From Lentzea flava (GTDB lineage: Bacteria; Actinomycetota; Actinomycetes; Mycobacteriales; Pseudonocardiaceae), in the NCBI RefSeq assembly GCF_014648475.1, contig NZ_BMRE01000013.1:1-64000 (forward strand): a stretch of DNA of 64,000 bases, written 5' to 3'. The translations under genes and the position numbers were made by a program. Within the stretch, counting starts at the first letter, position 1. Every line of letters starts with the position of its first letter. This document shows, piece after piece, positions 9,601-17,953 of the stretch. The notes below the pieces were generated by a model that saw only the letters and a program-made list of their open reading frames with translations, had not been told where the DNA came from and made no database searches.

Positions 9601-9689
9601 CGTAGCAGCCGCTCCAGGCCTTCCCAAGGCATCTCGTGCGTGGGTAGCAGTTCCAGCCTTGGATAGGAGACGGGAGTGACCTGGTCCAC
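6654..9689 (-). CDS. Large protein with N-terminal PD-(D/E)XK nuclease-like domain and long helical-repeat region
   Basis: 1011 residues from GTG 9689, which has GGAGG 7 nt upstream. Residues ~20-105 resemble Mrr-type endonuclease domains: WEGLERLLRRIA, then GLDVVG (Asp ~56) and IQGKRY (Gln70-x-Lys72), the QxK variant of the PD-(D/E)XK active site. Residues ~180-1011 are almost entirely amphipathic helices with TPR/HEAT-like spacing (for example LLAEGGFTAHATVVLDRRAALLTQ) and no ATPase motif. It is the last gene of the minus-strand directon, 69 bp downstream of the small accessory gene. Likely an antiphage effector working with the STAND nuclease gene upstream; that role is inference. The family of the helical part is not recognised. 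Confidence 0.75.
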   Translation of the reverse strand: MDQVTPVSYPRLELLPTHEMPWEGLERLLRRIAQDVEGLRDVQLYGVRGQSQYGLDVVGTAPDGSRHGIQGKRYRTFTKLDLTKAVNKFISKRGNIPFPIARLVVAAGCLAERTEITHELYRLQDLHTDVQIELWHQRTISDKLRNRRDIVVELFSEAVADAFCLPAPLHVVAAPSPDRVTLADALLYGPAEITGAAQHLAGADNLSSTNPLSAVAELEQAAKLLAEGGFTAHATVVLDRRAALLTQADEHDKAARLQDSAFWSALEDGRHDDAETHARNPKKNANTAVSKTFSDIAAAAINIVRHPLGALPPQLEQLRTDSAELSFARLLILAAEDAAIDPSNTWRQDNLAALITQANLIEGSPSDGAVLACKLRLEVASLTGDWIGLLGKARKHQVPRDQAMLIYARNAMYHAERGESEQAEASWADAMTQACLNGQNGAAAEYVAARTFIRVRFRGPIAQNNDHQLVRSLRAQSPASTSAERFEEKAMRALLDDKPHVAVPLLRALHRAAYSAGAWVQLDRARRLLANAYGSAGESLLAVKLHVLGAQSKKAASVAKEDPNTYLDVREFLSSPAYWVAGTAYRVLAAEADLIPDNDVGFVTDSALSVLDDAAANKLQDGIYDSSVWRNAITALAALAKRLPDEHALRILEHSRPWVPREPGRHRRTDDDHVRLCAGIAFAHPVHRADAIDQLLGLLEANDSAVSRKTEHAMADLVQQHPEMVRERLARMTADGNPYAARLLLLITGQPTEEQLIAAAAAGERLRKPPTSTAHSLGIGTGAAGQALLARVLPSDERRELARHQLAHAAFPFEPGENRSEYYDAARILAHDLDDVDDLFDNAMLHAHNSTPSRGDILNNLGNHPLGMFRMTGFTVDTRAHALWLAALLARTDEQKQEVRALGYLLIGSTENADWYIAHAFQALDLADADHDLAFLASQPHWALRSLAAWIWTRSADAAASIGSLLTNDADPRVRCTFAEGASNSNNPATPDLREILLTDPCHSVRQCARQ

Positions 9690-9758
9690 GTGCTGGCCTC
9701 CGGTACGGGTTCTTATGTGGACGGTGGTGCAGACGCTTTGCTTCGTTGCACGCTTACG

Positions 9759-10499
9759 CTACGACGGAGCTGAGGTCGTACTGTCGGGGATATCGCCAGC
9801 GGCGAGGTCGTCTGCGACCCGGTTGAGCAACTCAGCCATCGCACGCAGACGCTTGACATGGTTGGCGGTGCTCAGCGGGTCGTCCTCCTGATCAGGCTGA
9901 TCAACCTCATCCGCTCGAGTTAGGCGGCCACGAAGTCTCGCGAGACGCGTATGCACCTGGGTCTCGATGTTTGGCGCCACCTCGTCCGCCACCGCCAGCC
10001 ACTCATGGTTTGCTTCCTTCGCATCCTGGGCGGCCAGCCAGAACAGGTGCAGCAAGGTCTCCCGCGCCAGCCGTTCCAGTTCTGCAGCAGTCTCTACGAG
10101 AGGTAGTCCCGAGGTGCTCGGGTCCGGCAGGCCAGTGACCATTTCGGCTAGCCGTAAGAATCGCCACGATGTGCGGTCGCCGAGCCGGTCGAGTCCAGCG
10201 AGCACACCGGAAAACTCCTGCAACGGCGACCGCCTGGGGAGATCGCGCCGGCGCGACCACACCTTTAGAACGGTCTGCACGATCTGCAGGCGCTGCTCAA
10301 CGGTCGTGGTCGACTCGTCCTCGGCCGCCACCACCAGTTCGGCCAGGTGGTGCGCAACCCAGTGACCGGTCGTGTCGTGATTCTCCAGGTGCGCCGCCAG
10401 CATGCGGCCCAGTTCGAGGACCCGGTCAATATTCGAGCCAGTGCCCTCCCGGATCGAGGAGATAGACCTTGCCTGACCGCTCGAGCCATTCAAACTCAT
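9759..10499 (-). CDS. Small helical accessory protein of a STAND/nuclease defence operon
   Basis: About 246 residues from ATG 10499 (weak GAGGG upstream), overlapping the end of the 2037-aa gene by ~74 bp. An alternative ATG at 10403 lies after that stop but lacks a ribosome-binding site. Conserved-looking core: LGRMLAAHLENHDTTGHWVAHHLAELVVAAED, then VLKVWSRRRDLPRRSPLQEFSGVL. I recall small proteins of this kind beside large ATP-binding defence proteins, but this is from memory and I cannot name a family. No enzymatic motif, and mostly helical. The overlap with the STAND gene indicates coupled translation and a structural or sensor role in the same system. Confidence 0.65.
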   Translation of the reverse strand: MSLNGSSGQARSISSIREGTGSNIDRVLELGRMLAAHLENHDTTGHWVAHHLAELVVAAEDESTTTVEQRLQIVQTVLKVWSRRRDLPRRSPLQEFSGVLAGLDRLGDRTSWRFLRLAEMVTGLPDPSTSGLPLVETAAELERLARETLLHLFWLAAQDAKEANHEWLAVADEVAPNIETQVHTRLARLRGRLTRADEVDQPDQEDDPLSTANHVKRLRAMAELLNRVADDLAAGDIPDSTTSAPS

Positions 10500-13400
10500 C
10501 GTCTTGCTTCCCTCGACGCTGGTAGGAGGGGCGGTGGGTACGACGACACATGCCGACATGAAGTGCCAGGGTCATGTCGAGTCGTTGCAGCACAGTCCTC
10601 AGAAAGCCGAGATCCACTTCGAGCTTCTCGCCGCTGGTGCCCTGTTCACGATCTCTGTACGTCGGCGTCATATTGCCCCAGAGACGGCTCCAGAACACCT
10701 GCTGACCTTCATAGAACCAGGCGCGCTCGTCTTCATCCGTAGTGAGACCAAAACTTGCGATGATGCTGGCACCGGGCCTAGCTGGGGGGAAGCGGATGTG
10801 ACCGCCCCTCTCATCGTGCTCATCGATACCCCAGTGCCCGTCGCCGACATGCAGCCACGGCACCAACTCGTACGGATGCTCTTCGGGATCGTCGGCTTCT
10901 CCGTCAGCCGCCGGCATGGTGTATGAGTACGGCCCTGACGGCGAAGTCTGCAGAGCGATCAGAAGAGACTGCGCCGTCTCGTGCGGTACGAGTGCGCTCT
11001 GGATCAGCACCTCTTCCGACCGGTTTTCCCGCGCTGACTCGAAGTTCGCCCACACGGTCACAGCGTTCCCTGCGAGGTTGGCAACCTTTTCGAAGTCCTG
11101 CTTCGTGAGCGACCAGGGCCACGTTTCGTCCGAGTCCCAGGAGATCAGCGCCTGATCTGGTGAGGGATCCGGCGGAGGATCGCGACGGTCGGCGAGCCAC
11201 CTGCCGTTCGGGCGTTGGGGCAGGTAGCTGGACAGCCAGTACATGTACGAGTCTCGCGTCGATTCCCGGTCCTTATAGGCGACGTGAGCTTCCGCGAGCT
11301 CGGCCCCGACGGTCAGCAGCGAGTGGACTGCGAGGTAGAAGGAGAGGTTGTCCTCGCCTTGCCAATCAGCATGGCCCATGTGCTGGCCCCGGCGGTCGTA
11401 GATACCAGCGTCCGTCCGCGGGTCTGTTCTAGCCGCGAACATCTCGTAGCCATCGAGGTCGGTAGCGACTTCGATCGCGCGTCGCGATACGTCGTTCTCC
11501 TTGCTGCTGAAGGCTTCTGCAAGGCTGTAACACCAGTACTTCTCAAAGTCGTAGAAGAAGCGGCGCCGCGGGAACGCGTCATCATCGTCGCCCTTGTCGC
11601 CGAAGGCCAGCGGGTTTGCGCGCTCCTCCCTCTCGTCGTACGTCAACTCGACGTGATCGGCAACGACTCGTGTCGTCAGGACCTCCGCGTGCTCCTCAAG
11701 GTTGACTACACCGCGTGACGTCAACTCAACCAGTGTTTGTTGTGCCAGTACTTGGTTGACTGCGTGGTGAGGTCCACGGATGACGTTCGCCAGCCAGGAG
11801 GTGAAGCCGGCCAACGTCGCGGCTTTCGGCTCCTTCGCTGCTCGTGCTAGCGCCAGCAGCAACCACATTCGCGCATGAAGCGCGTAGAACGGGAACCGGG
11901 CATCGAGAAACGGTGCACTGGACTCGTCGCCGCGTGCGAACCTGGCAAGGATGTCGAGTTCTGCTGTACAACCGAACCTCACTAGGAGGAGCACGGCGTG
12001 CGTCGCTCTCCACCTCACCTTCATGTCGATGTCGCCGAGCGCGGTCCAGATCACCCCCGTTAGCGCGGTCGTGGTGTCGACACGCAGGAGCGGCTGCTCC
12101 GCAGTGGGGGCGAGATCCTCGAACAGAAGAGCGATCGCGTCGAACACCTCACCAGCGGGCGCGGCCTCCAATGTGGACGCCAAATGGGCAGCTAGCAAAA
12201 AGTACTCGCGATAGCTCAGTTGATGAGCGCTCCGGCCGAGTTGCTTGAACGCGCGACCGGTGAGTTCGGAGGCGGGGATCCCGGTCGCTTTAGCGATGGC
12301 GGGAAGTTCATCGTCGTGACGGAAGTACCTGGTGCAAATCTGCCGTGCGAACCTTGTCGAGTACGTGACGGCGAGCCGCTTCTGTGCTGCTGTGAGCGCG
12401 GGCGTCTGTAGACGTGTTGCGGATACCTCGAGGAGCTCCGCGAAAGCATCTGGGGTCGCCGAAGCTGCGCGGCCCAGCGCGTCCACGACGTCAGGTCGCC
12501 GCGTGGAGTGCTTGTCAATGGCGTACGTGATCACCTGGCGGCGCTCCGTTGATCGCCAGCTGAGTTCGCGCAGCAAGTCGTTCCACGCCTGCTCCGTGGT
12601 GAAGTCATGGTTCGCGAACCGAACTGCAGGTTCGGACGGAGCCTCATCCACAGCGTCGAGGAGCGAGCTGGGGCGAGGCTGTGGGTCGGAGGCAACCTCA
12701 TGCTTGGGACGTTCGTAACGAGTGAAGTCGTTGAAGATCTTGGTGGCCTCCGCTGAGGATTCCGGAGAGAGGCGGGCGACCGGAGCTTCCCACCCTGACT
12801 GCGGCGCGAAGGCGTATAGAGCCAGGTGGCTGATCCGCTCAACTCCTGGCTTCGCCGCATCCTTGAACGCTGGCGTGAGCATCAGGCTGAAGTCCAGAGT
12901 GCGGCGGTCGCGTGCCTGTGAGGCCAGAACGAAGTAGCTCGGCTCGTGCATGCCTCGAAGACTCGTCGCCAGTTCGATCGTGTCCACCTCGGTGCCTACC
13001 TGGTCCAGTGCTTCTGCCACCTGGAACAAACGGTGAGCACGAACTGACTCAGCGCCGGTCGCCAGCACCCTCGCGGTGCTCACAATGGATTCCCAGCGGG
13101 CGTAGAGATCGTCACCGACGCGTTCAGCCTCAGCCGCAGCGATGTCGAAGATCGCTCGCGCTTCCGGCTCGTTGACAGCAAGCAGCGTCCGCGCCAGGGC
13201 GATCAACGAATCGACTCGTGTCGGGGAGTCAGTTCGGTCCTGTTGCGCCAGTTCAATTCCGCGCTGCACAACCTCCAAGCCGAAGTTCTCGAGCTGAGGG
13301 GACCGCGAGGCGGCCCGCGCGATAGATAGACGGCTCCGACCAAGCAGCACTGCTTCGGTCCGACACCAGCTGGTGAACCTGTCGATGACGTCGTCTTGCG

Positions 13401-16400
13401 GTATCACCGTCAGGAGTCGGGTCACCATGTCCGCCATGGTGCTTACAAGCACAAACGGAGGGTTGTAGTCACTAACCGGCTTCAAGTCCTTCGCGGCAAG
13501 CGTGCTGAAACTGGATCTGACGTGCTCGTTGTCACCGTCGAGAACGGCGTCCAGCCAGCGCACTGCCCACGGCAACAGCCCAGGGACGTTGGCAAGAAAC
13601 TCGCGAGTGCTCTCGTCTCGCCCGTGGTCGTCTTTTCCGATCGCGTCAAGAAGTCGGGCGTCAACGATCCGCTCGATTGCGAGATCGTCACCGGTGAGGC
13701 GAGCGCGCAGCGCGTGCCCCAACAGAATCGCACTGGTGGGGTGGGAACTGACTCGCCACGCCAACCCACCAGGAAGGTGCTCCGGCAGATGCACGTCGAG
13801 CACCCGAAGCGCTTCGTCGGCGGGCAGGACCTCCGCCCGTAGCGCGTGAACCAGGATCCACACGACCCCGCGGACGTCAGGCTCGTCGCGGTGCACGCCG
13901 CGATTGTGCTTGAACGGCTTGCTCCTCTTGAGAAGCAGCTTCACCAGGGCTTTGATCACCTGAACTGGCGGGGCGATGTTGTACTCGAACATGGTCGCCG
14001 CAACCGCGATCTGTACGTGGCTGCGTTTCTTGCTTGAGATCGCTAGGTCAGCGAGGTCGCCGTAGCGTCCGGAATCCGCGAGTCTGGCGCACAGCTTGCC
14101 CGCCACGGTGCCAACGTAGGAGTGGGGCCGCCACCGCCCGAGGAAGCGCGCGCCGCCGCTGGGGCCATCGAGGTTGATGGTCGCCATCGCGAGATCTGCG
14201 ACCACATTCGCATCGAGAGGGTCTCCCATGGCTCGCTGCTCATCTTCGGGCAGCTTTGAGATGGCGACGACGTTGTTGACCGCCGATCGCAACCTGCTGC
14301 GCGCCGTACCGTCGAACTGTTGGAGATGCGACAGAAGAGCAGCCTCGACATGGAGGTTCGAGCCCGGCCAACCGGTGGCGAATTCGCGGCTCGAACACAG
14401 CGCTTCAATGATGTCCGGGCTCAGGAACCTCGCCGTGAGATCGGTGTGTGTGCGGAACATGCTCAGCTTGCGCGAGTGGCCGGATGACAGGTCACCGGCC
14501 TTCACAGCCAGCAACGCGGCATCCGCGTTGCGTCCAGAGCGAAGCATCGCGCACAGCGCGAACCTGGCACGTGAGCGGGCGATCTCCTGCGTCTGCAGCT
14601 CTTCGGTGTCGCCTGGCAAACCGGCGTCTGATAGCGCCAGCTCAACGAGGTCCTCCAGCAAGCCGGCTTCGAACAGCAGCTGCGGAAGTGCACTTGCCAC
14701 GTACGGCGACCTCGCCGCGAGCGGCTTGAGGCCTCGCACGAACTCCTGTTTCCGGACAGTCGGGAGGCCGTGGGTCTCCCGGAACCAGGTTTCGGTCGGT
14801 TCATCGCGGAACTGGAGAGTGTTGCCGGCTGCATGCAAGCCGCGGCCGAGCGAGACCGCGAAGCTGCGAATCGCGTCGACGTGTACATCGGTGATCGTTG
14901 CCAGATCATCCAGAGGCATTGGTGGGTGGAGTGTTGCCAGCGCTTCGCATAGCCGGTCGAGCTCGTCAGCTCGTAGGTGCCCGTCATCGAACACCCGGTT
15001 CACCTGCATCGCGAGCAAGCTGTCCAGCACAGCTCCGGGCGCGGTCCGGGCGAGTTGTATCGCGGAGAGGACCTCGTTCACCGACGCGGCGTTTTCCATT
15101 GCCATTGCTTGGACCCGCGGGTTTCCGGCGCTGAGTGCATGCAGCTCGGCACCTTCCCCTGCTGTCGCATCCTGGAACCTCATACGCAGGTGCTCAAGGG
15201 ATTCGGGTTGTTGGAAACCGACGAGCGGTAGCACTGTCACGCCGGTTCGCGGCACCTTGAGGAGATCACTTCGTTCAGGTCGACACAGCTGCACCAGGCG
15301 CGAGTTGCCTGGCCAGTCCTCGCGGAACAGGTCGGTGACGAAGGTGCTGTGGTGTTGCTCTGCGGCTGCCATGGCCGCGTTGTCGGCCGCGTCGATGACC
15401 ACGGTGAGGAGAGCGCCTGGCTTCTCACGTGTGAGTTGCTCGGCGGCTCCACGAACACGACTCATGAACACACGCATGTAGGCGGAGTCGTGAACATTGG
15501 CAGGGATGAGCGGAGCGCACAACCCTGCTGCGGCGAGCTCGTTCGAGATCTGGGTCAGACCCGTTCGGTGCTCGTGCCGTGGCGAGGTTGCCTTTCGGTA
15601 ATCACCGCCGGCGAAGCAGTCGTAGACCACGGTCACCGAGCCCGGCGGAAGCTTCGGGTTCAACATCGACGTCAGCACAGATTTGCCGACTCCTCCGACA
15701 GCGGTAAGCAGAACCTTGTTGCTCCGGCCGGTCTTGAGCTCTGCCGTGACCCTGTCGACGTCCTGGGTGTGGATGACGTGGGCCGGGTGCTCGATAGCGC
15801 TGCGAGCCGGGAACAGTTCCTCCTCACTGGCGCGCAAGGCCAGCAGGACATCACCGATCTGGAGCGTCTGTTTGTTGGCGAGGGACGTCGCACAGCGCGA
15901 TACGGTCTCCATGAGCTGTGTCATCTCGGTGCCGGTGCCGCCACCTGGCAGGAACTGCTTCAGCTCGTCGCTGAGGAGCTGTTCCATGTCCCTCAGACCG
16001 GGTATGCCGTCATCGACCTCGAAGCGCTGGCAGAAGTCGCGCTCGTGTTCGGTGTCCGTGCCAAAGCTCAGATACGACCGCAACAAGTCGGCCTCGCGAG
16101 CGAACGTGTACTTCGTGGCGCCGTCCGCGAGTTCCCGCAGGGAGCGTCGTACCTTGTCGTTCAGTGTGCGGTTCGTGACGAAGGCAAAGTGCAGCTTGTC
16201 CGTGAGCTTCTTCGGTATCTGCTGGCGGTAAGCCTTCGCGAACTTGACCAATGTCTTCTCGAGCTCCGAGGCCACGACCGGATCATCGGTGCGCAGCGTC
16301 GAGTGCTTCAGCTGTACGAAGCGCAAGCTGGTGCAGGTGGCCATGTCGTCGCCGCCGTAGTACTCGGCGACATCGATGACCTCCTCACCCTGCACCTGGT

Positions 16401-16539
16401 CGCTTTGAGGCAGCCCTTCGACACCGACGACCTTGAGGTCGCCGGTCAGGTCTAGGAGATTCAGTGCTCGGCGTGCAGCCCAGAAGTAGTGAAACTTGTC
16501 CCCGTCCCTGCTGGCGCGGACCTTCTCGGCGTCTCCCAT
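10426..16539 (-). CDS. Giant STAND/NACHT-like NTPase with N-terminal Cap4-like (DUF4297-type) nuclease
   Basis: 2037 residues from ATG 16539 (GGAGG 12 nt upstream). The N-terminus (~1-110) matches Cap4/DUF4297-type dsDNA nucleases: DGDKFHYFWAARRALNLL, EEVIDVAEYYG (Asp ~56) and RFVQLKHST (Gln76-x-Lys78). A P-loop AVGGVGKSVL (~281-290) and Walker B LLTVVIDAADN (~377-387) mark a STAND/NACHT ATPase. The remaining ~1600 residues are helical repeats ending in a more mixed C-terminal domain, the usual place for target recognition. The layout is that of Avs/NLR-like antiphage proteins: ligand sensing by the repeats, NTP-driven oligomerisation, then DNA cleavage. Which Avs type, if any, cannot be decided by eye. 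Confidence 0.8.
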   Translation of the reverse strand: MGDAEKVRASRDGDKFHYFWAARRALNLLDLTGDLKVVGVEGLPQSDQVQGEEVIDVAEYYGGDDMATCTSLRFVQLKHSTLRTDDPVVASELEKTLVKFAKAYRQQIPKKLTDKLHFAFVTNRTLNDKVRRSLRELADGATKYTFAREADLLRSYLSFGTDTEHERDFCQRFEVDDGIPGLRDMEQLLSDELKQFLPGGGTGTEMTQLMETVSRCATSLANKQTLQIGDVLLALRASEEELFPARSAIEHPAHVIHTQDVDRVTAELKTGRSNKVLLTAVGGVGKSVLTSMLNPKLPPGSVTVVYDCFAGGDYRKATSPRHEHRTGLTQISNELAAAGLCAPLIPANVHDSAYMRVFMSRVRGAAEQLTREKPGALLTVVIDAADNAAMAAAEQHHSTFVTDLFREDWPGNSRLVQLCRPERSDLLKVPRTGVTVLPLVGFQQPESLEHLRMRFQDATAGEGAELHALSAGNPRVQAMAMENAASVNEVLSAIQLARTAPGAVLDSLLAMQVNRVFDDGHLRADELDRLCEALATLHPPMPLDDLATITDVHVDAIRSFAVSLGRGLHAAGNTLQFRDEPTETWFRETHGLPTVRKQEFVRGLKPLAARSPYVASALPQLLFEAGLLEDLVELALSDAGLPGDTEELQTQEIARSRARFALCAMLRSGRNADAALLAVKAGDLSSGHSRKLSMFRTHTDLTARFLSPDIIEALCSSREFATGWPGSNLHVEAALLSHLQQFDGTARSRLRSAVNNVVAISKLPEDEQRAMGDPLDANVVADLAMATINLDGPSGGARFLGRWRPHSYVGTVAGKLCARLADSGRYGDLADLAISSKKRSHVQIAVAATMFEYNIAPPVQVIKALVKLLLKRSKPFKHNRGVHRDEPDVRGVVWILVHALRAEVLPADEALRVLDVHLPEHLPGGLAWRVSSHPTSAILLGHALRARLTGDDLAIERIVDARLLDAIGKDDHGRDESTREFLANVPGLLPWAVRWLDAVLDGDNEHVRSSFSTLAAKDLKPVSDYNPPFVLVSTMADMVTRLLTVIPQDDVIDRFTSWCRTEAVLLGRSRLSIARAASRSPQLENFGLEVVQRGIELAQQDRTDSPTRVDSLIALARTLLAVNEPEARAIFDIAAAEAERVGDDLYARWESIVSTARVLATGAESVRAHRLFQVAEALDQVGTEVDTIELATSLRGMHEPSYFVLASQARDRRTLDFSLMLTPAFKDAAKPGVERISHLALYAFAPQSGWEAPVARLSPESSAEATKIFNDFTRYERPKHEVASDPQPRPSSLLDAVDEAPSEPAVRFANHDFTTEQAWNDLLRELSWRSTERRQVITYAIDKHSTRRPDVVDALGRAASATPDAFAELLEVSATRLQTPALTAAQKRLAVTYSTRFARQICTRYFRHDDELPAIAKATGIPASELTGRAFKQLGRSAHQLSYREYFLLAAHLASTLEAAPAGEVFDAIALLFEDLAPTAEQPLLRVDTTTALTGVIWTALGDIDMKVRWRATHAVLLLVRFGCTAELDILARFARGDESSAPFLDARFPFYALHARMWLLLALARAAKEPKAATLAGFTSWLANVIRGPHHAVNQVLAQQTLVELTSRGVVNLEEHAEVLTTRVVADHVELTYDEREERANPLAFGDKGDDDDAFPRRRFFYDFEKYWCYSLAEAFSSKENDVSRRAIEVATDLDGYEMFAARTDPRTDAGIYDRRGQHMGHADWQGEDNLSFYLAVHSLLTVGAELAEAHVAYKDRESTRDSYMYWLSSYLPQRPNGRWLADRRDPPPDPSPDQALISWDSDETWPWSLTKQDFEKVANLAGNAVTVWANFESARENRSEEVLIQSALVPHETAQSLLIALQTSPSGPYSYTMPAADGEADDPEEHPYELVPWLHVGDGHWGIDEHDERGGHIRFPPARPGASIIASFGLTTDEDERAWFYEGQQVFWSRLWGNMTPTYRDREQGTSGEKLEVDLGFLRTVLQRLDMTLALHVGMCRRTHRPSYQRRGKQDDEFEWLERSGKVYLLDPGGHWLEY

Positions 16540-16609
16540 CTCGACAACTTACCTCCGCTCCTGGGCGGTAGTCGGTCACCTGGGTGGGCGATAGGACATC
16601 CCTGGTCCG

Positions 16610-17953
16610 TCATGCTGCAGCGTCGTCACTGGAATAGCCGCAGGAGGAATCGGATCGGAGAACGAAAGCCAGGTCGTCCAGCAGTAGGGAGATCGCGTAG
16701 GCGGCTTGCTGTGGGATGACGCCGTTGCCCAGCGCGCGGAGTTGCGCCGTACGGGGAAGCGGGATGGCGGTGACCCAACCGCGTGGGAGGCCCATGAGGT
16801 GTTCGACGAACGCTGGCGCGAGCACGGGACCGCCGTGCTGGCCAGGTTGGGTGGGATGCGGCGCAGGTCTGCCGAGCAGGTGTTCCCATCGACGTACTGC
16901 TGGGGCGTAGTCGCCCCAGTCCATGGAACCTCGCTCTGCTTCTACGTGACTCGGTGCGTGTTGTGGGAGAGCAGCGAGATGATCGCCGAGGGCAGCATCA
17001 GGTCGCCCTTGGAGCCGCGCTGCGCGGGGCAACCCTTGGTTCCGTCGGTCGCTCGCGGCGTCGGCAGGTACGTCGAATTGGTCGTCTCCAGCAGGCGGCA
17101 CTGGTCGGATAGAGACGGTCCGCCGTCGTGGGTGCAGTGTGTCGAGGCCTTCGCGTCCGACGCCGTCGGGGTCGGGAGCAGCCGCACCGCGATGGACAAC
17201 AGCATGCCCATCCCGTTGCCGTTGATCCTGCGTGCTCGATGCTTGTCGCGTCGGGCGAGGCAGTGGTTGGGGGCCTCGGCGTCGTTCGGGTTGATCGCGG
17301 TCGGCGTGGGCAACAACCTCGCAGCAGCGGTCACCGCATCGTGCAAGCTGACTTGGTGTCCAAGCGCTCGTCGGCGGACTGGATCGGCGGCGCCGCGGTT
17401 GTCGCCGTCGCGGGCTTGCGGTGTCGGCAGCATCCGCAGCGAAAGCGGTGCGTGGCCAGGAGAGCAGGAACACGCGTTCGCGTCGGTGTGGGGCGCCGAT
17501 GTCGGCGGCGCGGACGCTACGCCAGAGCGCGTCATACCCTGCTTCGGCCAGGTCGCCGAGTACACGGTGGAGTCCTCCGTTGCGCCAGCGAAGCGCGGCG
17601 ACGTTCTCCACGATGAACAGCGCGGGTCGTAGTACGCGAAGGCCCGCCACGATGTCGGTCCACAAGCCACTGCGCTCGCCTTTCTCGATGCCGATGCGCC
17701 TGCCGGCGGCGGAGATGTCCTGGCACGGGAACCCGGCGACGAGTACGTCGACGGGCTCCACCGTGGTCCAGTCGATGGCGCGCAAGTCGCCGAGGTTGGG
17801 TACGTCGGGCATGCGTACGGCGAGGATCTGCAGCACGTGCGGATCGGGGTCCGCGTACCAGGCGATGCGGCCGCCGCCGAGTGCGGCCAGCACGCCGAGG
17901 TCAAGTCCGCCGTAGCCCGTGCAGAGCGATCCGAGCACGGGGTCGTTGCTCAT
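16610..17953 (-). CDS. C5-cytosine DNA methyltransferase with apparent internal double frameshift
   Basis: 447 residues if read straight through. Motif I is GSLCTGYGGLDLG, motif IV GFPCQDIS (catalytic Cys ~76), motif VI FIVENVAAL, motif VIII PHRRERVFLLSW, and the C-terminal motif region is RALGNGVIPQQAAYAI. Between about 17445 and 16950 the family-like sequence (LPTPQARDGDNRG, LLPTPTASDAK, LPTPRATDGTKG, GSKGDLMLPSAI) lies in a different frame from the two ends. The translated middle of the open frame is therefore an Arg/Pro-rich stretch unlike the family. Two compensating indels, or sequencing errors, are the simplest explanation. The affected part covers the variable target-recognition region. 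Starts inside the previous gene (ATGA at 17950-17953). Confidence 0.75.
   Translation of the reverse strand: MSNDPVLGSLCTGYGGLDLGVLAALGGGRIAWYADPDPHVLQILAVRMPDVPNLGDLRAIDWTTVEPVDVLVAGFPCQDISAAGRRIGIEKGERSGLWTDIVAGLRVLRPALFIVENVAALRWRNGGLHRVLGDLAEAGYDALWRSVRAADIGAPHRRERVFLLSWPRTAFAADAADTASPRRRQPRRRRSSPPTSAWTPSQLARCGDRCCEVVAHADRDQPERRRGPQPLPRPTRQASSTQDQRQRDGHAVVHRGAAAPDPDGVGREGLDTLHPRRRTVSIRPVPPAGDDQFDVPADAASDRRNQGLPRAARLQGRPDAALGDHLAALPQHAPSHVEAERGSMDWGDYAPAVRRWEHLLGRPAPHPTQPGQHGGPVLAPAFVEHLMGLPRGWVTAIPLPRTAQLRALGNGVIPQQAAYAISLLLDDLAFVLRSDSSCGYSSDDAAA

Noticed and set aside
16706..17632. Plus-strand frames opposite the C5 methyltransferase
   Set aside because: No motifs; the minus strand carries all MTase motifs. 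Openness is due to high GC.
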